Numbered from the stretch's first letter, positions 1 through 9,129 are shown. The stretch is DNA of 64,000 bases from Paracoccus albicereus (GCF_024359525.1 NZ_JAKZEU010000002.1:62001-126000), one strand, 5' to 3'. Numbers and translations: made by a program. Notes: generated from the letters alone by a model not told the origin.

Positions 1-464
1 TGAAAATCTGCCCTTAACCACTGTGCGCCATGCTCGAAAAGTTTCTGAAGAGCCTCACTCAATCTTAAAATCCTGTGATAAAGCCATTTTCTGACAATGA
101 AATCACGCAATGAGGGGTTGTGTAAAGTCAGAAGCCGACTGGTCCGAGGATGTCCAGCGCGGCGCGCGGGCGGCGACAGCATGACACGTCATGAGGTGCA
201 ACAGCGACTGTGTCTGAGCTGTCCCTGCAATTGTGTTGCAGGGACTCGGGAGAGCCGACGATCCTATCGTCAAGGAGCCTCGAGTCCGCTTCCATGCCCT
301 TGTACGGGTGGTGCCTCACATGCAGTGAAGGTCCGCTGTCCGCCCATTCTGGACTTTCGCCACGCTTGCACCGTCCGGCGCCTCTTACCATGTCAATGCA
401 TCAACCTGCACGAGCTTTATCTTTTCCGACGCCGAGGCAGATCAGCACGCACCCTCGGCACCCG
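1..464. other. Gene-free left edge with one strong hairpin
   Basis: I see no convincing gene here. The open frames are arginine-rich and have the look of chance frames. The first 130 bases or so are visibly more AT-rich than the rest. One perfect inverted repeat is present: GTCCCTGCAA at 221-230 pairs with TTGCAGGGAC at 236-245 around a 5-base loop. It is not followed by a T-run, so it is not an obvious intrinsic terminator. The AT-rich edge could be the border of an insertion sequence lying to the left, but no transposase sequence is visible to support that. Confidence 0.4.
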
Positions 465-1675
465 TCACGCGGCGCGCAGGGTAGTTCGGCATGGCCTTGA
501 GCAGATCGCTCCTCGGCGAGGGCGATCGTCCGGTGGTCGCGGGTATGTCTCGCGCCAAATCCGTCGCTGTTGGGCAGGAGGCTGTAGAGACATCACCTGT
601 TGAAGAGGCGACAACGTGAGTCTGGAGGTCCGGGTCAGATCGCGATGCTTTGCTTCGAGCATGAACAGTTCCGGAGGCTCAGGTCCATTGGGGGTCGAGG
701 GAGCTTGATCCTCTTGCTTCGACAGGCTTTCTACGGAGCCTGAACTACCGATATCAGCGACCGCCCATCTCCGGGCGCTCGTCTCAACCCTAACCACAAC
801 GCTAACCTCGCTCTTGGCGTTCGTTGTCCTGACGAGTTGATCGGAACCGTTTGGCTCCACTGCATCGCTAACAGCCTCGACATAGGCAGAGACCAGCTCG
901 CGCTTGGACAACGACGGACAAAGGGCGTCCCGCGAAAGACTTGCGAGATCCATTGAGGCGAGCCTCTCTGCCAGCAGGTCAGGATCGCAATCAACGGCCT
1001 TGACGTAATAATTCGAACTTGGCGCACATCCCATCGGAAGCAGGCCATCGGCGGTCTTGGCAGGCGCCGGCACGACCCGGCCCAAGCGCCGACCCGGCGG
1101 ATCACCAGGTCCGCATCGGAGATGTCCTTCACAAATGCGAAATGGAACTGCGAGACCAGGCCCGCATCAGCATTGCGCAGGTGATCACGCCGCTCCCAGA
1201 TCTGGAACACGGTGTTGACACGTTGTTCGCCGTCGCTGGTCTCGAAGACCTGCGCGGGAAGGTTGGCCTGGTGGACGAGATGGTAGTGCCGATCGATCCC
1301 GCGCTGCATTGATGGCTTGGCGTAGGACGCGGGCAGAATGAAGGCGACGATATCGGCGAACTGCATCGCCTGCCGCATGAAGGCTCTTGCGAGCATCCCA
1401 TTCCGGCCGAACGGTGGATTGCCGATAACGATGCGGCGGCCGGCGAGCTCCGGTGCTTCGAAATCAAGGACATCACCGGTCGCGATCCCGACCGCCTCTG
1501 GCTTGATGTCCAGCGCGATCAGGTGATCCTGGGGCAGATGGCGACAGAAGGCACCGGCGGATGGCTCGATAAAGAGATCGTCTCCGCGCATACCGCTGAT
1601 CCGCCACAGGTCGCCGATGCACCTGCGGGCGGTGGCGTCCGGCGTATAGAACTTGTCGTGGGGGATGGTCGGCAT
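465..1675 (-). pseudogene. Adenine-specific DNA methyltransferase, frameshifted
   Basis: The first part reads as an N6-adenine DNA methyltransferase. It has FYTPDATARRCI near the N-terminus, an SAM-site-like FIEPSAGAF and the catalytic motif IGNPPFGRNG (the NPPF tetrad). The ATG at 1675 is preferred over an upstream start because AAGGA sits 11 bases before it. After the residues RRVGAWAG, near 1080, the frame breaks. A sensible continuation (GRVVPAPAKTADG, later DPDLLAERLASMDLASL) lies in another minus frame that stays open down to 465. A single-base indel best explains this. The true C-terminus may be anywhere between about 640 and 870. Such enzymes are common as orphan methylases on phages and plasmids, which fits this accessory region. 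A sequencing error cannot be excluded. Confidence 0.6.
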
Positions 1676-2172
1676 GCGATCGAAGGTCCTTGTCTGCTTA
1701 CCAAGTCTATTGTGCAGACATAAAACTCGGAACCGCATGGCCGGAGGTTCCTGTGGATTTCTCGATCCTGGTCTGGGGAGGGCAGGGTGATCCGGTGTAA
1801 CTCGTTCGACGGTGTTGCCGGTCGGACCATTGGACCGATTGCTGCGCGCCGGTTCTGTTCAACCGCTCCTCAATGGGTCACTCCTCAGCCGAGAGCAGCG
1901 CCGACTGCTCGAACGTGGCGAGCGTATCGTCTTGCATTCACTAATTCATCGTCTGAAGGCCTATCTCAGGCCGCTGCACTACCGTGTTCGAGCTTCAGAT
2001 CAAGATCGTCGGCTAAAAGGGAGCGCGATCCTCAAGCGCCCGCTATGCCTCGTGTCATCGTCATATTAGCCGGAGCGCATACTTAGACGCTCAATGTCGT
2101 GTCCGTGGAATTAAACGACCTATCTCGCCATTTCCGCAGGACTGCCTGCCTAAAACCAGGTCGCGAAGTTAA
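1676..2172. other. Intergenic stretch, nothing recognised
   Basis: About 500 bases lie between the methyltransferase remnant and the terminator of the amine oxidase operon. Short open frames exist on the plus strand between 1787 and 2086, but they lack ribosome sites and protein-like composition. The minus-strand bases just after 1675 contain the ribosome site of the methyltransferase. I see no RNA gene or repeat. Confidence 0.35.
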
Positions 2173-2204
2173 CTGACCCGCCGATGATAATTTCGGCGGG
2201 TCAG
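2173..2204 (-). terminator. Hairpin terminator after ridA
   Basis: A perfect 12-bp stem (CTGACCCGCCGA pairing with TCGGCGGGTCAG) with an 8-base AT-rich loop lies 23 bases beyond the ridA stop. Only a weak T-run follows in the minus direction, so it may act as a 3' stabiliser as much as a terminator. Confidence 0.6.
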
Positions 2205-2226
2205 GAAGCCCAGATTTGACTGTGGA

Positions 2227-2721
2227 TCAGGGCCTGACGGCCACCACTTCGATTTCGACCAGCCACAGGGGATTGGCCAGACCGGCAACCTCGAAGACCG
2301 ATCGCGTCGGAAGGTTCGGCTGATCCTCGGTTCCGAAGAATTTGGTATAGCCCTCCATGAAGCCCGTAAAATCCATGGCCTCGCTGCCCTCGGGTGAGAC
2401 TAGATAGGCCTGCATCTTGACCACGTCGCCCATCGTCAGATCCAGCGCCTCGAGCTTCTCTTGAATCGACTGCAGCGTGCTTTCGGTCTGGGCTGCGGTA
2501 TCACCGAAGCGGTCCGGTGAATCTTCCGCTGCGGACTCGTCCACCACCATCGGCACCGTGCCGCTCAGATAGACGAGCGTCGCATCTGCCGGAACTTCAA
2601 CCGCCTGCAAAATCGGAAAGTCCGAATCCGGGATCGGGTGTCGCGTCACCTCGGCGGAGACCGACTGGCCCACGAGAACCAAGGCTGCGATCGGGGCGAG
2701 TTTCAAAAGGCGATAGGTCAT
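2227..2721 (-). CDS. Secreted RidA/YjgF-family protein
   Basis: This 164-residue protein has a Sec signal peptide (residues 1-23, cleavage predicted after SVSA) followed by one Rid domain. Rid proteins hydrolyse reactive enamines and imines to ketones and ammonia. The family arginine is R140 in LPTRSVFEV and the usual acidic partner is E155, so the active site looks intact. Ordinary RidA proteins are cytoplasmic and about 130 residues long; the difference here is the export signal. Its start overlaps the cytochrome stop by 4 bp, making it the third gene of an operon with a Tat-exported flavin amine oxidase. The inferred job is to clear the imine product of that oxidase in the periplasm. The family call is firm; the substrate is unknown. 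Confidence 0.85.
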   Translation of the reverse strand: MTYRLLKLAPIAALVLVGQSVSAEVTRHPIPDSDFPILQAVEVPADATLVYLSGTVPMVVDESAAEDSPDRFGDTAAQTESTLQSIQEKLEALDLTMGDVVKMQAYLVSPEGSEAMDFTGFMEGYTKFFGTEDQPNLPTRSVFEVAGLANPLWLVEIEVVAVRP

Positions 2722-3257
2722 TCATGCTCCGCTGTGTTGGGATCGACAGGCTCGGCCGGACGGGCGTCGGCGACCGACTCGATCGTTGCATCCGGGGTGT
2801 AGTCGTTACCCAGATTGGTCTGCAGGTAGGTGGTCAGCGCGACGATCTGCTCGTCGTCGAGGAAGGTGCCAAACGCGGGCATCGCTTTCTGCCCGTTCAC
2901 GATCAGTGACACGGCGTAGCCCGAATATTCCAGATTGGGGTTGCCGGCGAGCGCGGGATAAGCGCCTGCACCGATTGCGCCGCCACCGTCCGGCATGTGA
3001 CACCCCGCGCAGAGTGTTTGATAGATGTCTTCGCCGTCGGTCGAGGTGTAGCCGCCCTGACCGAACTGCTCGCCCTCGGCCGCCGCAGTGACGGCCGTTT
3101 CTTCGGGCTGCATCGCAGCGTCGCCCGACTCATCCCTTTGCAGGGTCTCACTTCCGGCCCCCTGATCGGTCGGTGTCTGGTCGGCCGACGATTGCGCGAA
3201 AGCCGCACTTGCCGAAATCGCCGCGACGGTCATGGCTGTGATGATCAGTGTGTTCAT
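2718..3257 (-). CDS. Periplasmic class I c-type cytochrome
   Basis: This 179-residue protein has a Sec signal peptide (residues 1-21, ending SAAFA), an acidic low-complexity linker to about residue 65, and a class I cytochrome c domain. The haem site is CAGCH (C83, C86, H87), and M126 in QKAMPAFG is the probable sixth ligand. The ATG at 3257 is chosen because it begins the signal peptide and lies 4 bases after the amine oxidase stop; the frame is open further upstream but there encodes only antisense of the oxidase. Position between a flavin amine oxidase and a RidA protein suggests it takes electrons from the reduced flavin, as established for the nicotine oxidoreductase NicA2 and its cytochrome CycN in Pseudomonas putida. 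Confidence 0.88.
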   Translation of the reverse strand: MNTLIITAMTVAAISASAAFAQSSADQTPTDQGAGSETLQRDESGDAAMQPEETAVTAAAEGEQFGQGGYTSTDGEDIYQTLCAGCHMPDGGGAIGAGAYPALAGNPNLEYSGYAVSLIVNGQKAMPAFGTFLDDEQIVALTTYLQTNLGNDYTPDATIESVADARPAEPVDPNTAEHE

Positions 3258-3261
3258 GGCT

Positions 3262-4842
3262 TCACCCGTTGATGACCTTGTCGTGGAGACGCGATATGGC
3301 ATCGAGCGACGACAGGATCGCCCCTTCCTGCCAGGCGGGGATGTAGGACAGATGCTCGCCCGCGCAGACGACGCGGTTGTCGATCTTGATCGCCTCCTCG
3401 TAGCCTTGCGACTCGCGATCTTCCCACACGCCGGAACAGCCCAGAACCCATGGCACCTTGTGCCAGGTGACGGCGACACCCGCCTTGAATTCCTCGCGGT
3501 ATTGCGGATGGATCTTCTCACCCATTCGGAGCGCCCATTCGATCCGTTCTTCCGGTTGCATGGCGTTGAACTTGAACGTGTCCGCGCCCCGCCAGGTGTA
3601 GCCACCCAGCAGCACCGCCGGACCGTCCGACTGATAACCCGTCGACGGGTAGCTGATCTGCGTGATCGCCTCGTCGGTGTAGGTGATGCCGCCGTAGATC
3701 TGCTCGTCCTGCTCCCAGAAGCGACGCTTGAACTCGAGCCCGACCTTCGTCGACCCGTTGTAGAACATCGAGTCGATCACGTTGGACAGGCCCGATGACA
3801 GGTTGTGATCGATCTGCCCCAGGATCGAGAACGGGATCGTGCAGACGCAGTAATCGGCGGTGCTGGTCTGGGTGCCGCCACCGTTGGCGGTGTCTTCCCA
3901 CGTCACCGTCACACCGTTGTCGTCCTGTTGCAGGGAGACGACCTTGGCGTTGTAGGTGATGAGATCGCCGACCTCGCGCTCGAACCCCTTCGCGATGCCA
4001 TCCATGCCGCCGACCGGCTGGAACATCGGTGCCCAGTGCTCCACCGACTCATGCGTCGAAAGATACCGCCACAGCTGCGACTGGATGACCTGTTGAGGAT
4101 CCAGAAGGTCCGACGGGATCGGTGCAGCGCCGACGCCGCCCCCAGGCTGCTTCTCGTAGCCGCGATATTCACTGGTCTCGAGGCCTTTCACGTAGGCGTT
4201 TTGATCGTCCAGAACGCCGAAACTGCGCAGGCTCTCGATCAGCATCTCGCGATCGTCGGCAGTGACCTCTCCGTCCAGCTTTCCTTGATCGACCGCTTTC
4301 GCCAGCAGTTCGGACACATGCCCGCGGTAGTCCGTCAGGATCTGACCCATGCGCTGCGGCTTGCCATTAAAGGCGTCGCCGCGATGGACATAGGCATTGT
4401 AGTTCGTCTGAATGAAGGGCTCGATCGGAACTTTCAGGCGACGACAATAATCCATCACCGCGTAATGATGGTGCGGCAGACGCCAGGGACCTGGATTGAT
4501 GTAGTTTCCTTCGGCGAAATCGACCGTCTGCTTGGCCCCACCGAGTTCGGTGTATGCATCGCCTGAACGCAGCGTCCAGCAGCGACCGCCGGCCTTTTCC
4601 CGGTATTCAAGAACCTCCACGGTGTAGCCCGCCGCTCTCAACTCCAGAGCTGCGGTCATCCCGGCAAGCCCCGCCCCGAGAACCAGCACCTTGGTGTCAC
4701 CCGGATCACCGTCGAGCTTGATCGGTCCGTTATAATTCGAGGGCATCGCATGGCCCATCGACGCCATCGCGTAATACATCGCCGAACTGCCTGCGGCCGT
4801 TCCGATCATCCCCAAGAGACTGCGTCTCGTGAATCCTGTCAT
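3262..4842 (-). CDS. Tat-exported flavin monoamine oxidase / dehydrogenase
   Basis: This 526-residue member of the FAD-dependent amine oxidase family begins with a twin-arginine signal (TRRSLLGMIG, RR at 6-7). The FAD dinucleotide site is GAGLAG at 56-61 with the ribose-binding acid E79, then GGRCWT at 85-90. The C-terminal FAD motif is GEHLSY at 495-500 followed by EGAI at 506-509. The ATG at 4842 follows AGAGGAAA at good spacing and starts the Tat signal. It is the first gene of an operon with a cytochrome c and a secreted RidA, so it probably works as a periplasmic amine dehydrogenase passing electrons to the cytochrome instead of oxygen. The substrate could be an amino acid, a polyamine or a cyclic amine; the sequence alone does not decide. 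Confidence 0.85.
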   Translation of the reverse strand: MTGFTRRSLLGMIGTAAGSSAMYYAMASMGHAMPSNYNGPIKLDGDPGDTKVLVLGAGLAGMTAALELRAAGYTVEVLEYREKAGGRCWTLRSGDAYTELGGAKQTVDFAEGNYINPGPWRLPHHHYAVMDYCRRLKVPIEPFIQTNYNAYVHRGDAFNGKPQRMGQILTDYRGHVSELLAKAVDQGKLDGEVTADDREMLIESLRSFGVLDDQNAYVKGLETSEYRGYEKQPGGGVGAAPIPSDLLDPQQVIQSQLWRYLSTHESVEHWAPMFQPVGGMDGIAKGFEREVGDLITYNAKVVSLQQDDNGVTVTWEDTANGGGTQTSTADYCVCTIPFSILGQIDHNLSSGLSNVIDSMFYNGSTKVGLEFKRRFWEQDEQIYGGITYTDEAITQISYPSTGYQSDGPAVLLGGYTWRGADTFKFNAMQPEERIEWALRMGEKIHPQYREEFKAGVAVTWHKVPWVLGCSGVWEDRESQGYEEAIKIDNRVVCAGEHLSYIPAWQEGAILSSLDAISRLHDKVING

Positions 4843-5282
4843 TGCGCGATTTCCTCTGTGGCTGCGGTGATTTGGCGGTGGACGATCATCCCCGCGCACG
4901 CAAAATCGGTCGCGCGGGATGGCCAATCGCCTGAAGATCTCAATGTGTGCTTTGGGTGAGCCTTTACCTCCTCGGCATGATTGTAAAGGCGCTAATCAGA
5001 CTTTTTGACGATGACCAAGGCCAGCCTTCAAGCTGCTTGCTGATGCGTCATCGTGAGATTGATGTAGGCAGATCAGGCATCCCGAGAGATCTATCGGACC
5101 GCTGGATTCGCCCGCCCGATGCCCAGACATAGTGGCGGCGGCCATGGCTGTGGATAGTAGGTGCCGAGAAGGTGGTCTCGGTGACACGGCCGGACCTTTG
5201 GACCGGGAACGCGAACCCGCTAGCGGAACCGCATCAGGCTAACTGAGCTAGAGCCCGCGTGAACCGCCCTCTCCAAGGCCAG

Positions 5283-5352
5283 CGGTGAGCACCCACCGGT
5301 AATAAATCCATTACCGGAAATATTGAGCTTACCGGAATTGAACAGGCAATCA
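5283..5352 (-). repeat. CTCAATATT-containing repeat, copy 1
   Basis: Read on the minus strand, this copy contains ATTGCC, GTT, TTC, GGTAA, CTCAATATT and CCG in the same order and spacing as the plus-strand copy near 6917-6950. Roughly 27 of 33 bases agree. Its inner part, TTACCGGAATTGAAC (5329-5343), recurs exactly in inverted orientation at 5696-5710. The two long copies are inverted relative to each other across 1.6 kb of gene-free DNA. Confidence 0.5.
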
Positions 5353-5695
5353 GAATTCGGTCCGCTAGCCGCCCTGTTCGTCACGTCGACCTTGCGTGAG
5401 ATTGCTGCCGCATAATCGGTGATGGACCAACGCATCACGGCGCTGTCTCTTGGTGGGTCCCGACGACGCAAGCATATGGGTGCTTTACCGGTTCGTTTGC
5501 GGTCAAATTCGGATAACAGGTGCGGTTTGCGCAATCACCCAGACGACCTAAGAGCATGATGAAGAATGTATCCGCATCGTGGCTCTCAGCCTCGCTGCAC
5601 CATGCGACGAGCTTCGCACTGCCACGGATGCTTTCTTCGTCATCTCATCCCGCCCAAGCCCGCCGAACGGAAGATAGCTGCTAGGTTTATTTGAG

Positions 5696-5710
5696 GTTCA
5701 ATTCCGGTAA
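5696..5710 (+). repeat. Exact 15-bp inverted copy of the 5329-5343 repeat core
   Basis: GTTCAATTCCGGTAA here is the exact reverse complement of 5329-5343. It is too short to be called a mobile element, but it belongs to the family of CCGGTAA motifs in this stretch. Confidence 0.5.
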
Positions 5711-6330
5711 CGATGTCCGATCGCGTCGTTGTCTGGTGAAAGTCATGTCGGCAGGGCTTCTGGCTGTGCAGCCGGCCCGCCAGATGATCGGAAGACGTGT
5801 CTGAACTTTTTGGGAGATGGTGATCGCAAGAGAGTTTACCGGTGATTTTCCGGTCATCGTGGAACTGTCTCCAAGAGACGGGATACGTGCTCAGGGAGCA
5901 ATCGCGCGGGATCGCAAGAGCCGACTCCTATCCGTATGGACGCATGGCGCACGAGACGCGTGCTCTCGTGAACGACGAGCACTGCGCTGCTGCGATGAGC
6001 CGTTGATCACCGCCCTTCGATGCGACCCGTCACCCATCCTGTTCGACCGCTCTGAGCCAGATAAGCCTTCTGCGAACGACCGGATTTGAGACGAAGAGCC
6101 CGCATCCGATGCTGAAAGGGGACGAAACCCCGACCATGAGGGCCAGACGCCTTGCCGCGCAGGCAACACGTGGGACGCCATTTTTTTTATCATCACGTGG
6201 CAAACGCGTCCCGGACGTGTTTTATCGCGTGCTTTTATCGTGTCCGATATCTAGCCACATTTTGGCAGCACGTAGACATGCCCTTATCTTGGCATTTCAT
6301 GACCTTACAGTAAAAAACCCGACAACGATA

Positions 6331-6359
6331 AAATTCGATTCCTGTCGGAAAACGGACAC
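6331..6359. repeat. Resolvase-site-like inverted repeat
   Basis: CCGACAACGAT and ATTCCTGTCGG face each other with outer bases CCGACA/TGTCGG over about 29 bp, the size of one resolvase dimer site. Nearby half-site-like words TGTCCGATAT (6241), TGTCCGATAAT (about 6512) and TGTCCGATTATCGG (6541) resemble the TGTCYG-type half sites of Tn3/gamma-delta res regions. No resolvase gene is present, so the assignment is inference. Confidence 0.3.
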
Positions 6360-6524
6360 CCCTTCAGCTCGATATTTTTATCACATGGGCGCAGACACCA
6401 CCCAGCCACCTCATCTTGCGGTGCCTCGAATCTGCTCTCCGGTGTGGACGGTGACCCTTGTTTTCCGTGTGCCGCGCCAGCGCTGCGACCCTGGGACGAG
6501 ATCCTTTATCCTGTCCGATAATAT

Positions 6525-6560
6525 GGGGTCTCGCGGGATTTGTCCGATTATCGGCACACA
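6525..6560 (+). repeat. Possible Tn3-family terminal inverted repeat
   Basis: The sequence starts GGGGTCTCGCGGG and continues through TGTCCGATTATCGGCAC. GGGG at the tip, about 38 bases and an adjoining res-like sequence are typical of Tn3-family ends. I could not find a matching opposite end in the window, so it may be a solo or miniature remnant. Confidence 0.3.
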
Positions 6561-7170
6561 AACGAGAAGGTCGACCCAGGAAGTTCGCCCTTCAATGAGG
6601 AAGACGGAGCTATCGCAGACCGGTCCAGACAGCGCAGCACTAGATGGTGCGGACGCGAGGGTGGTGTTCTCTGCCGGGCGATATTTCGTGCTCGTGATCG
6701 ATGCTCTCGAGCAACCCGACTGAGAGCTGGTGGTGACGATCAGAAGGTCACGATATGCTCGATGCCAAGATAGACCGATGAAGACCGGAGCGCCGTGATA
6801 CGCTCGCTGAGCCGAGAACTGAAGCCCAACTTCCGAAGTCGTCAGGAGCGCTTCTCTGAGCCTGTCGACCGGTGGCTCACGCGATCCGTCGCATTGAACG
6901 GGGTCGAGATGATGATGATTGCCGGTTTGTTTCGGGTAATCTCAATATTACCGCCACAATATTCCCGGTAAGACCTTTCCGACCCAGGGGTCTCGAGAGC
7001 ATCGCGTCACGCTCTTGGTGCGAGGTGGTGAGCTTGGTGGCTGCCCATGCCATAAACAGACGGCCTGCAGCTGACGTCGATCGCAGAACAGGCGGTCGAT
7101 CGCGGCACTGAGGCGGGTTGGATCGAGAGGGGACGGAGCCGCTTCTCAGTGCAGGTGGTGGCGTAGCGGC

Positions 7171-7629
7171 TCAGTTCGCCTGCGGCTTGGGATCGAGACG
7201 GATCGTCGGCGCAATCGATGCGCTGTCCCAGATCGCTGCCAGCCCTCCGAGTATCATGCCCGCCGGATCATGCAGCTGATCGAGTGTCGTCAGCATCGCG
7301 TCGGCGATAACTTCTGCCGGGAAAGCCGACTGGTCATGCCTGACGACGCAGCATTCCCGGGTCACATCGATTGCGACCCCGCATGCTTCGAAGCGCCGCA
7401 TCACTAGGTTGTCGCTGTGCTCTGAGACATTACGGATCAGTCTGTCCTGCTGCTGGCATGGATAGGGATTGTCGGAGAGATCGAAGATGCTGATCAGAAA
7501 CGCTTCGATTTCGTCGGGGTCAGTCACGTCCATCAACCTTAGACAGGCTCTACCTTCGCAATACGAAAGCCGATTCAATAGGTCAGCCCGGCCGCGAGTT
7601 GCTGACGTCAGGTTGTGCAGCACAGTCAT
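7171..7629 (-). CDS. Hypothetical protein, 152 residues
   Basis: I do not recognise a family. The protein is soluble and mildly acidic, with a patterned N-terminus (MTVLHNLTSATRGRADLLNR) and a cysteine-containing middle (VTRECCVVRHD). The ATG at 7629 is preferred over the start at 7707 because TGAGGA sits 7 bases before it. Codon use looks coding, unlike neighbouring open frames. It stands alone between a gene-free stretch and the decayed metal-resistance segment. There is no evidence for function. Confidence 0.5.
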   Translation of the reverse strand: MTVLHNLTSATRGRADLLNRLSYCEGRACLRLMDVTDPDEIEAFLISIFDLSDNPYPCQQQDRLIRNVSEHSDNLVMRRFEACGVAIDVTRECCVVRHDQSAFPAEVIADAMLTTLDQLHDPAGMILGGLAAIWDSASIAPTIRLDPKPQAN

Positions 7630-7707
7630 GATGTATTCCTCAAGGGGATCAGCTGCGGGATAGCCGATGTGGAAGCGTCGTTGACTAGCGGCGCCGATCG
7701 AAATCAC

Positions 7708-7993
7708 TTCTATCTGCCGCGAACAAACATTCGGCGTATCAACGGGCGGAATCGCTCCCGCGACTCATCGTGAATCATATATAAAAGATAAACGTTCGCC
7801 ACTTATAGTTGAGGCCGCCGTATCCTCTTGTCCGCAACCTTGAGTAAAATAGGATTTCGGTCTGAGAATTGAAGCCGCACTTTAATCCGAGCGCAGCTGA
7901 GATTTTTTACCCTCGAGCGCTGTGACGGAGCTCCATAAGATAGATAATCACCGCCCATTGCTCGGTGGGACTGCTGCCCCGTCCGAACTGCTC
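7708..7993. other. Intergenic stretch, nothing recognised
   Basis: AT-rich DNA (for example around 7780-7810) between a hypothetical gene and the DUF411 remnant. It probably contains the promoter of the hypothetical gene. No RNA gene or repeat is visible. Confidence 0.3.
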
Positions 7994-8439
7994 TCAAGCC
8001 GCCTCGTAGCTCGAGAAGACCTGCGTGCTGCTCTTGTTGATCATGAGCACGTCGTAGGGCTCTCGTTCATCCTCGGAACCCATGCCTGGCGATCCATAAG
8101 GCATGCCGGGCACGGCGAGCCTAACGGAATCGGCGCTCCGCAAGCAACCTGCGGATATCGGCCGCTGACCTGTGTCCCTCGATGACGTAGTCGTCGATCT
8201 CATCGGTGTGACAGGAAATCATGGTTCTTGAAATACCGCTGTCGAGCTTGAGGCGCATCAAGAGCGTCCCGAATATTCGCTCCGTGGTGACGGTGAAGCC
8301 ATCCTTTTCCAGAAGCTAGATACAGCCAGTGCAGCATCCGCACGTGGATGATGCGGGCTTCACGCATCAGCCCGGCAACCGGTGCCAGGACGGCGAAGCT
8401 CGAAGCCGATGCGACCAAGGCGCGACGAGTGAGGATCAT
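7994..8439 (-). pseudogene. DUF411 metal-binding protein remnant
   Basis: Pieces of a DUF411 protein, a family usually found with copper and heavy-metal resistance genes, lie in several minus frames. The C-terminal hallmark (RLAVPGMPYGSPGM then EPYDVLMI) is in one frame at 7994-8130. The middle (DGFTVTTERIFGTLLMRL, then SCHTDEIDDYVIEGH and AADIRRLLAE) is in a second. The signal-like N-terminus (MILTRRALVASASSFAVL) is in the frame starting at 8439, after GGAG. At least two frameshifts separate them, and the expected CGCC-type cysteine motif after the first strand is lost, so the gene is dead. Confidence 0.8.
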
Positions 8440-8477
8440 GGTGTTCTCCGTTCAGTGGCGTTCGGTCGGATGCTCGG

Positions 8478-9128
8478 ACGATCACCGAGCGTAACTGCGG
8501 ACGGCTCAGTAGAACTGGCTGCCCCCACCGGCTGGAAGAGCAACATCCGCAGGGCGTTAATCGTCACGAGGACCGTGGCGCCGGTATCGGCGAGGATTGC
8601 AATCCAGAGGCCGGTGATTCACAGCATCGTGGTCACAAGAAAGACGGCGTTGAGTCCAAGCGCTATAGCGATGTTCGGTCAGATTTAGGTCATCGCTCCT
8701 TGCGCAAGACGGATCAGGGCCGCCACATCCGCCAGCCGGTTGCGCAGGATCGCCGTGTCGGCCGTCTCGAGCGCCATGTCGATGACCGAAACCATGGCGA
8801 CGCCGGCATCGGCGGCAGCGAGCGCGGGCGCGTCGTTGATCCCATCACCGATCAGCATCACCCTTCTCGGAGTTCAGGCCCTGGATCAAGGCGACTTTGT
8901 CTTCCGGCATGAATGAGGAGCGATGGTCGATCCCCAGCCCGTTGGCAATCGCCTGGGTCGTGCGACGATTGTCGGTCAACATGACCAAGGAGATGCTGAG
9001 CGTGCGGGCTTGCACGATTGCGTCCGCCGCATCGCCGCGCGGCTCGTCCCTGAGCGCGATCACTCGTATTTCCGATATGCTTCGCAACCATGAGGAATGT
9101 CTTGCTGATCACGAAGCGCCTTCAACCT
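8478..9128 (-). pseudogene. Heavy-metal P1B-type ATPase, C-terminal remnant
   Basis: The 3' third of a ZntA/CadA-like metal-exporting ATPase is readable with damage. It shows [16 protein letters not shown] and VMLTDNRRTTQAIANGLG (TGDNRRT-type motif with the G lost), then after a frame change VMLIGDGINDAPALAAAD (the GDGxNDxPAL hinge), then ALGLNAVFLVTT and ILADTGATVLVT. At least three in-frame stops (TAA, TGA, TGA) fall near 8640-8695. Everything 5' of the hydrolysis domain is missing, cut off exactly where ynfA begins at 9130. With the DUF411 remnant next to it this was a metal-efflux module. Confidence 0.85.
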
Positions 9129-9129
9129 G

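Larger units (their letters stand above)
4843..7170. other. Gene-free 2.3 kb with repeat and transposon-like signals
   Basis: No convincing gene lies here. What can be seen is a set of related CCGGTAA-containing repeats (near 5290-5352, 5696-5710 and 6917-6975), a resolvase-site-like inverted repeat at 6331-6359 and a Tn3-end-like GGGGTCTCGCGGG at 6525. A possible 42-residue peptide (6595-6723, start MRKTELSQTG) has a distant AGGAAG site but no recognisable family. The bases just after 4842 should hold the promoter of the amine oxidase operon. The stretch reads as decayed mobile-element DNA. Confidence 0.4.

Noticed and set aside
97..603. 168-codon open frame on the plus strand
   Set aside because: The translation is rich in Arg, Cys and Ser with no ribosome site, typical of a chance frame in GC-rich DNA.
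5190..5262. tRNA-like sequence on the minus strand containing GCTCTAGCTCAGTTAG and GGGTTCGCGTTCC
   Set aside because: D-arm- and T-arm-like words are present, but the acceptor stem does not pair, the anticodon stem and loop cannot be folded and the total length is wrong. At best it is an eroded fragment.
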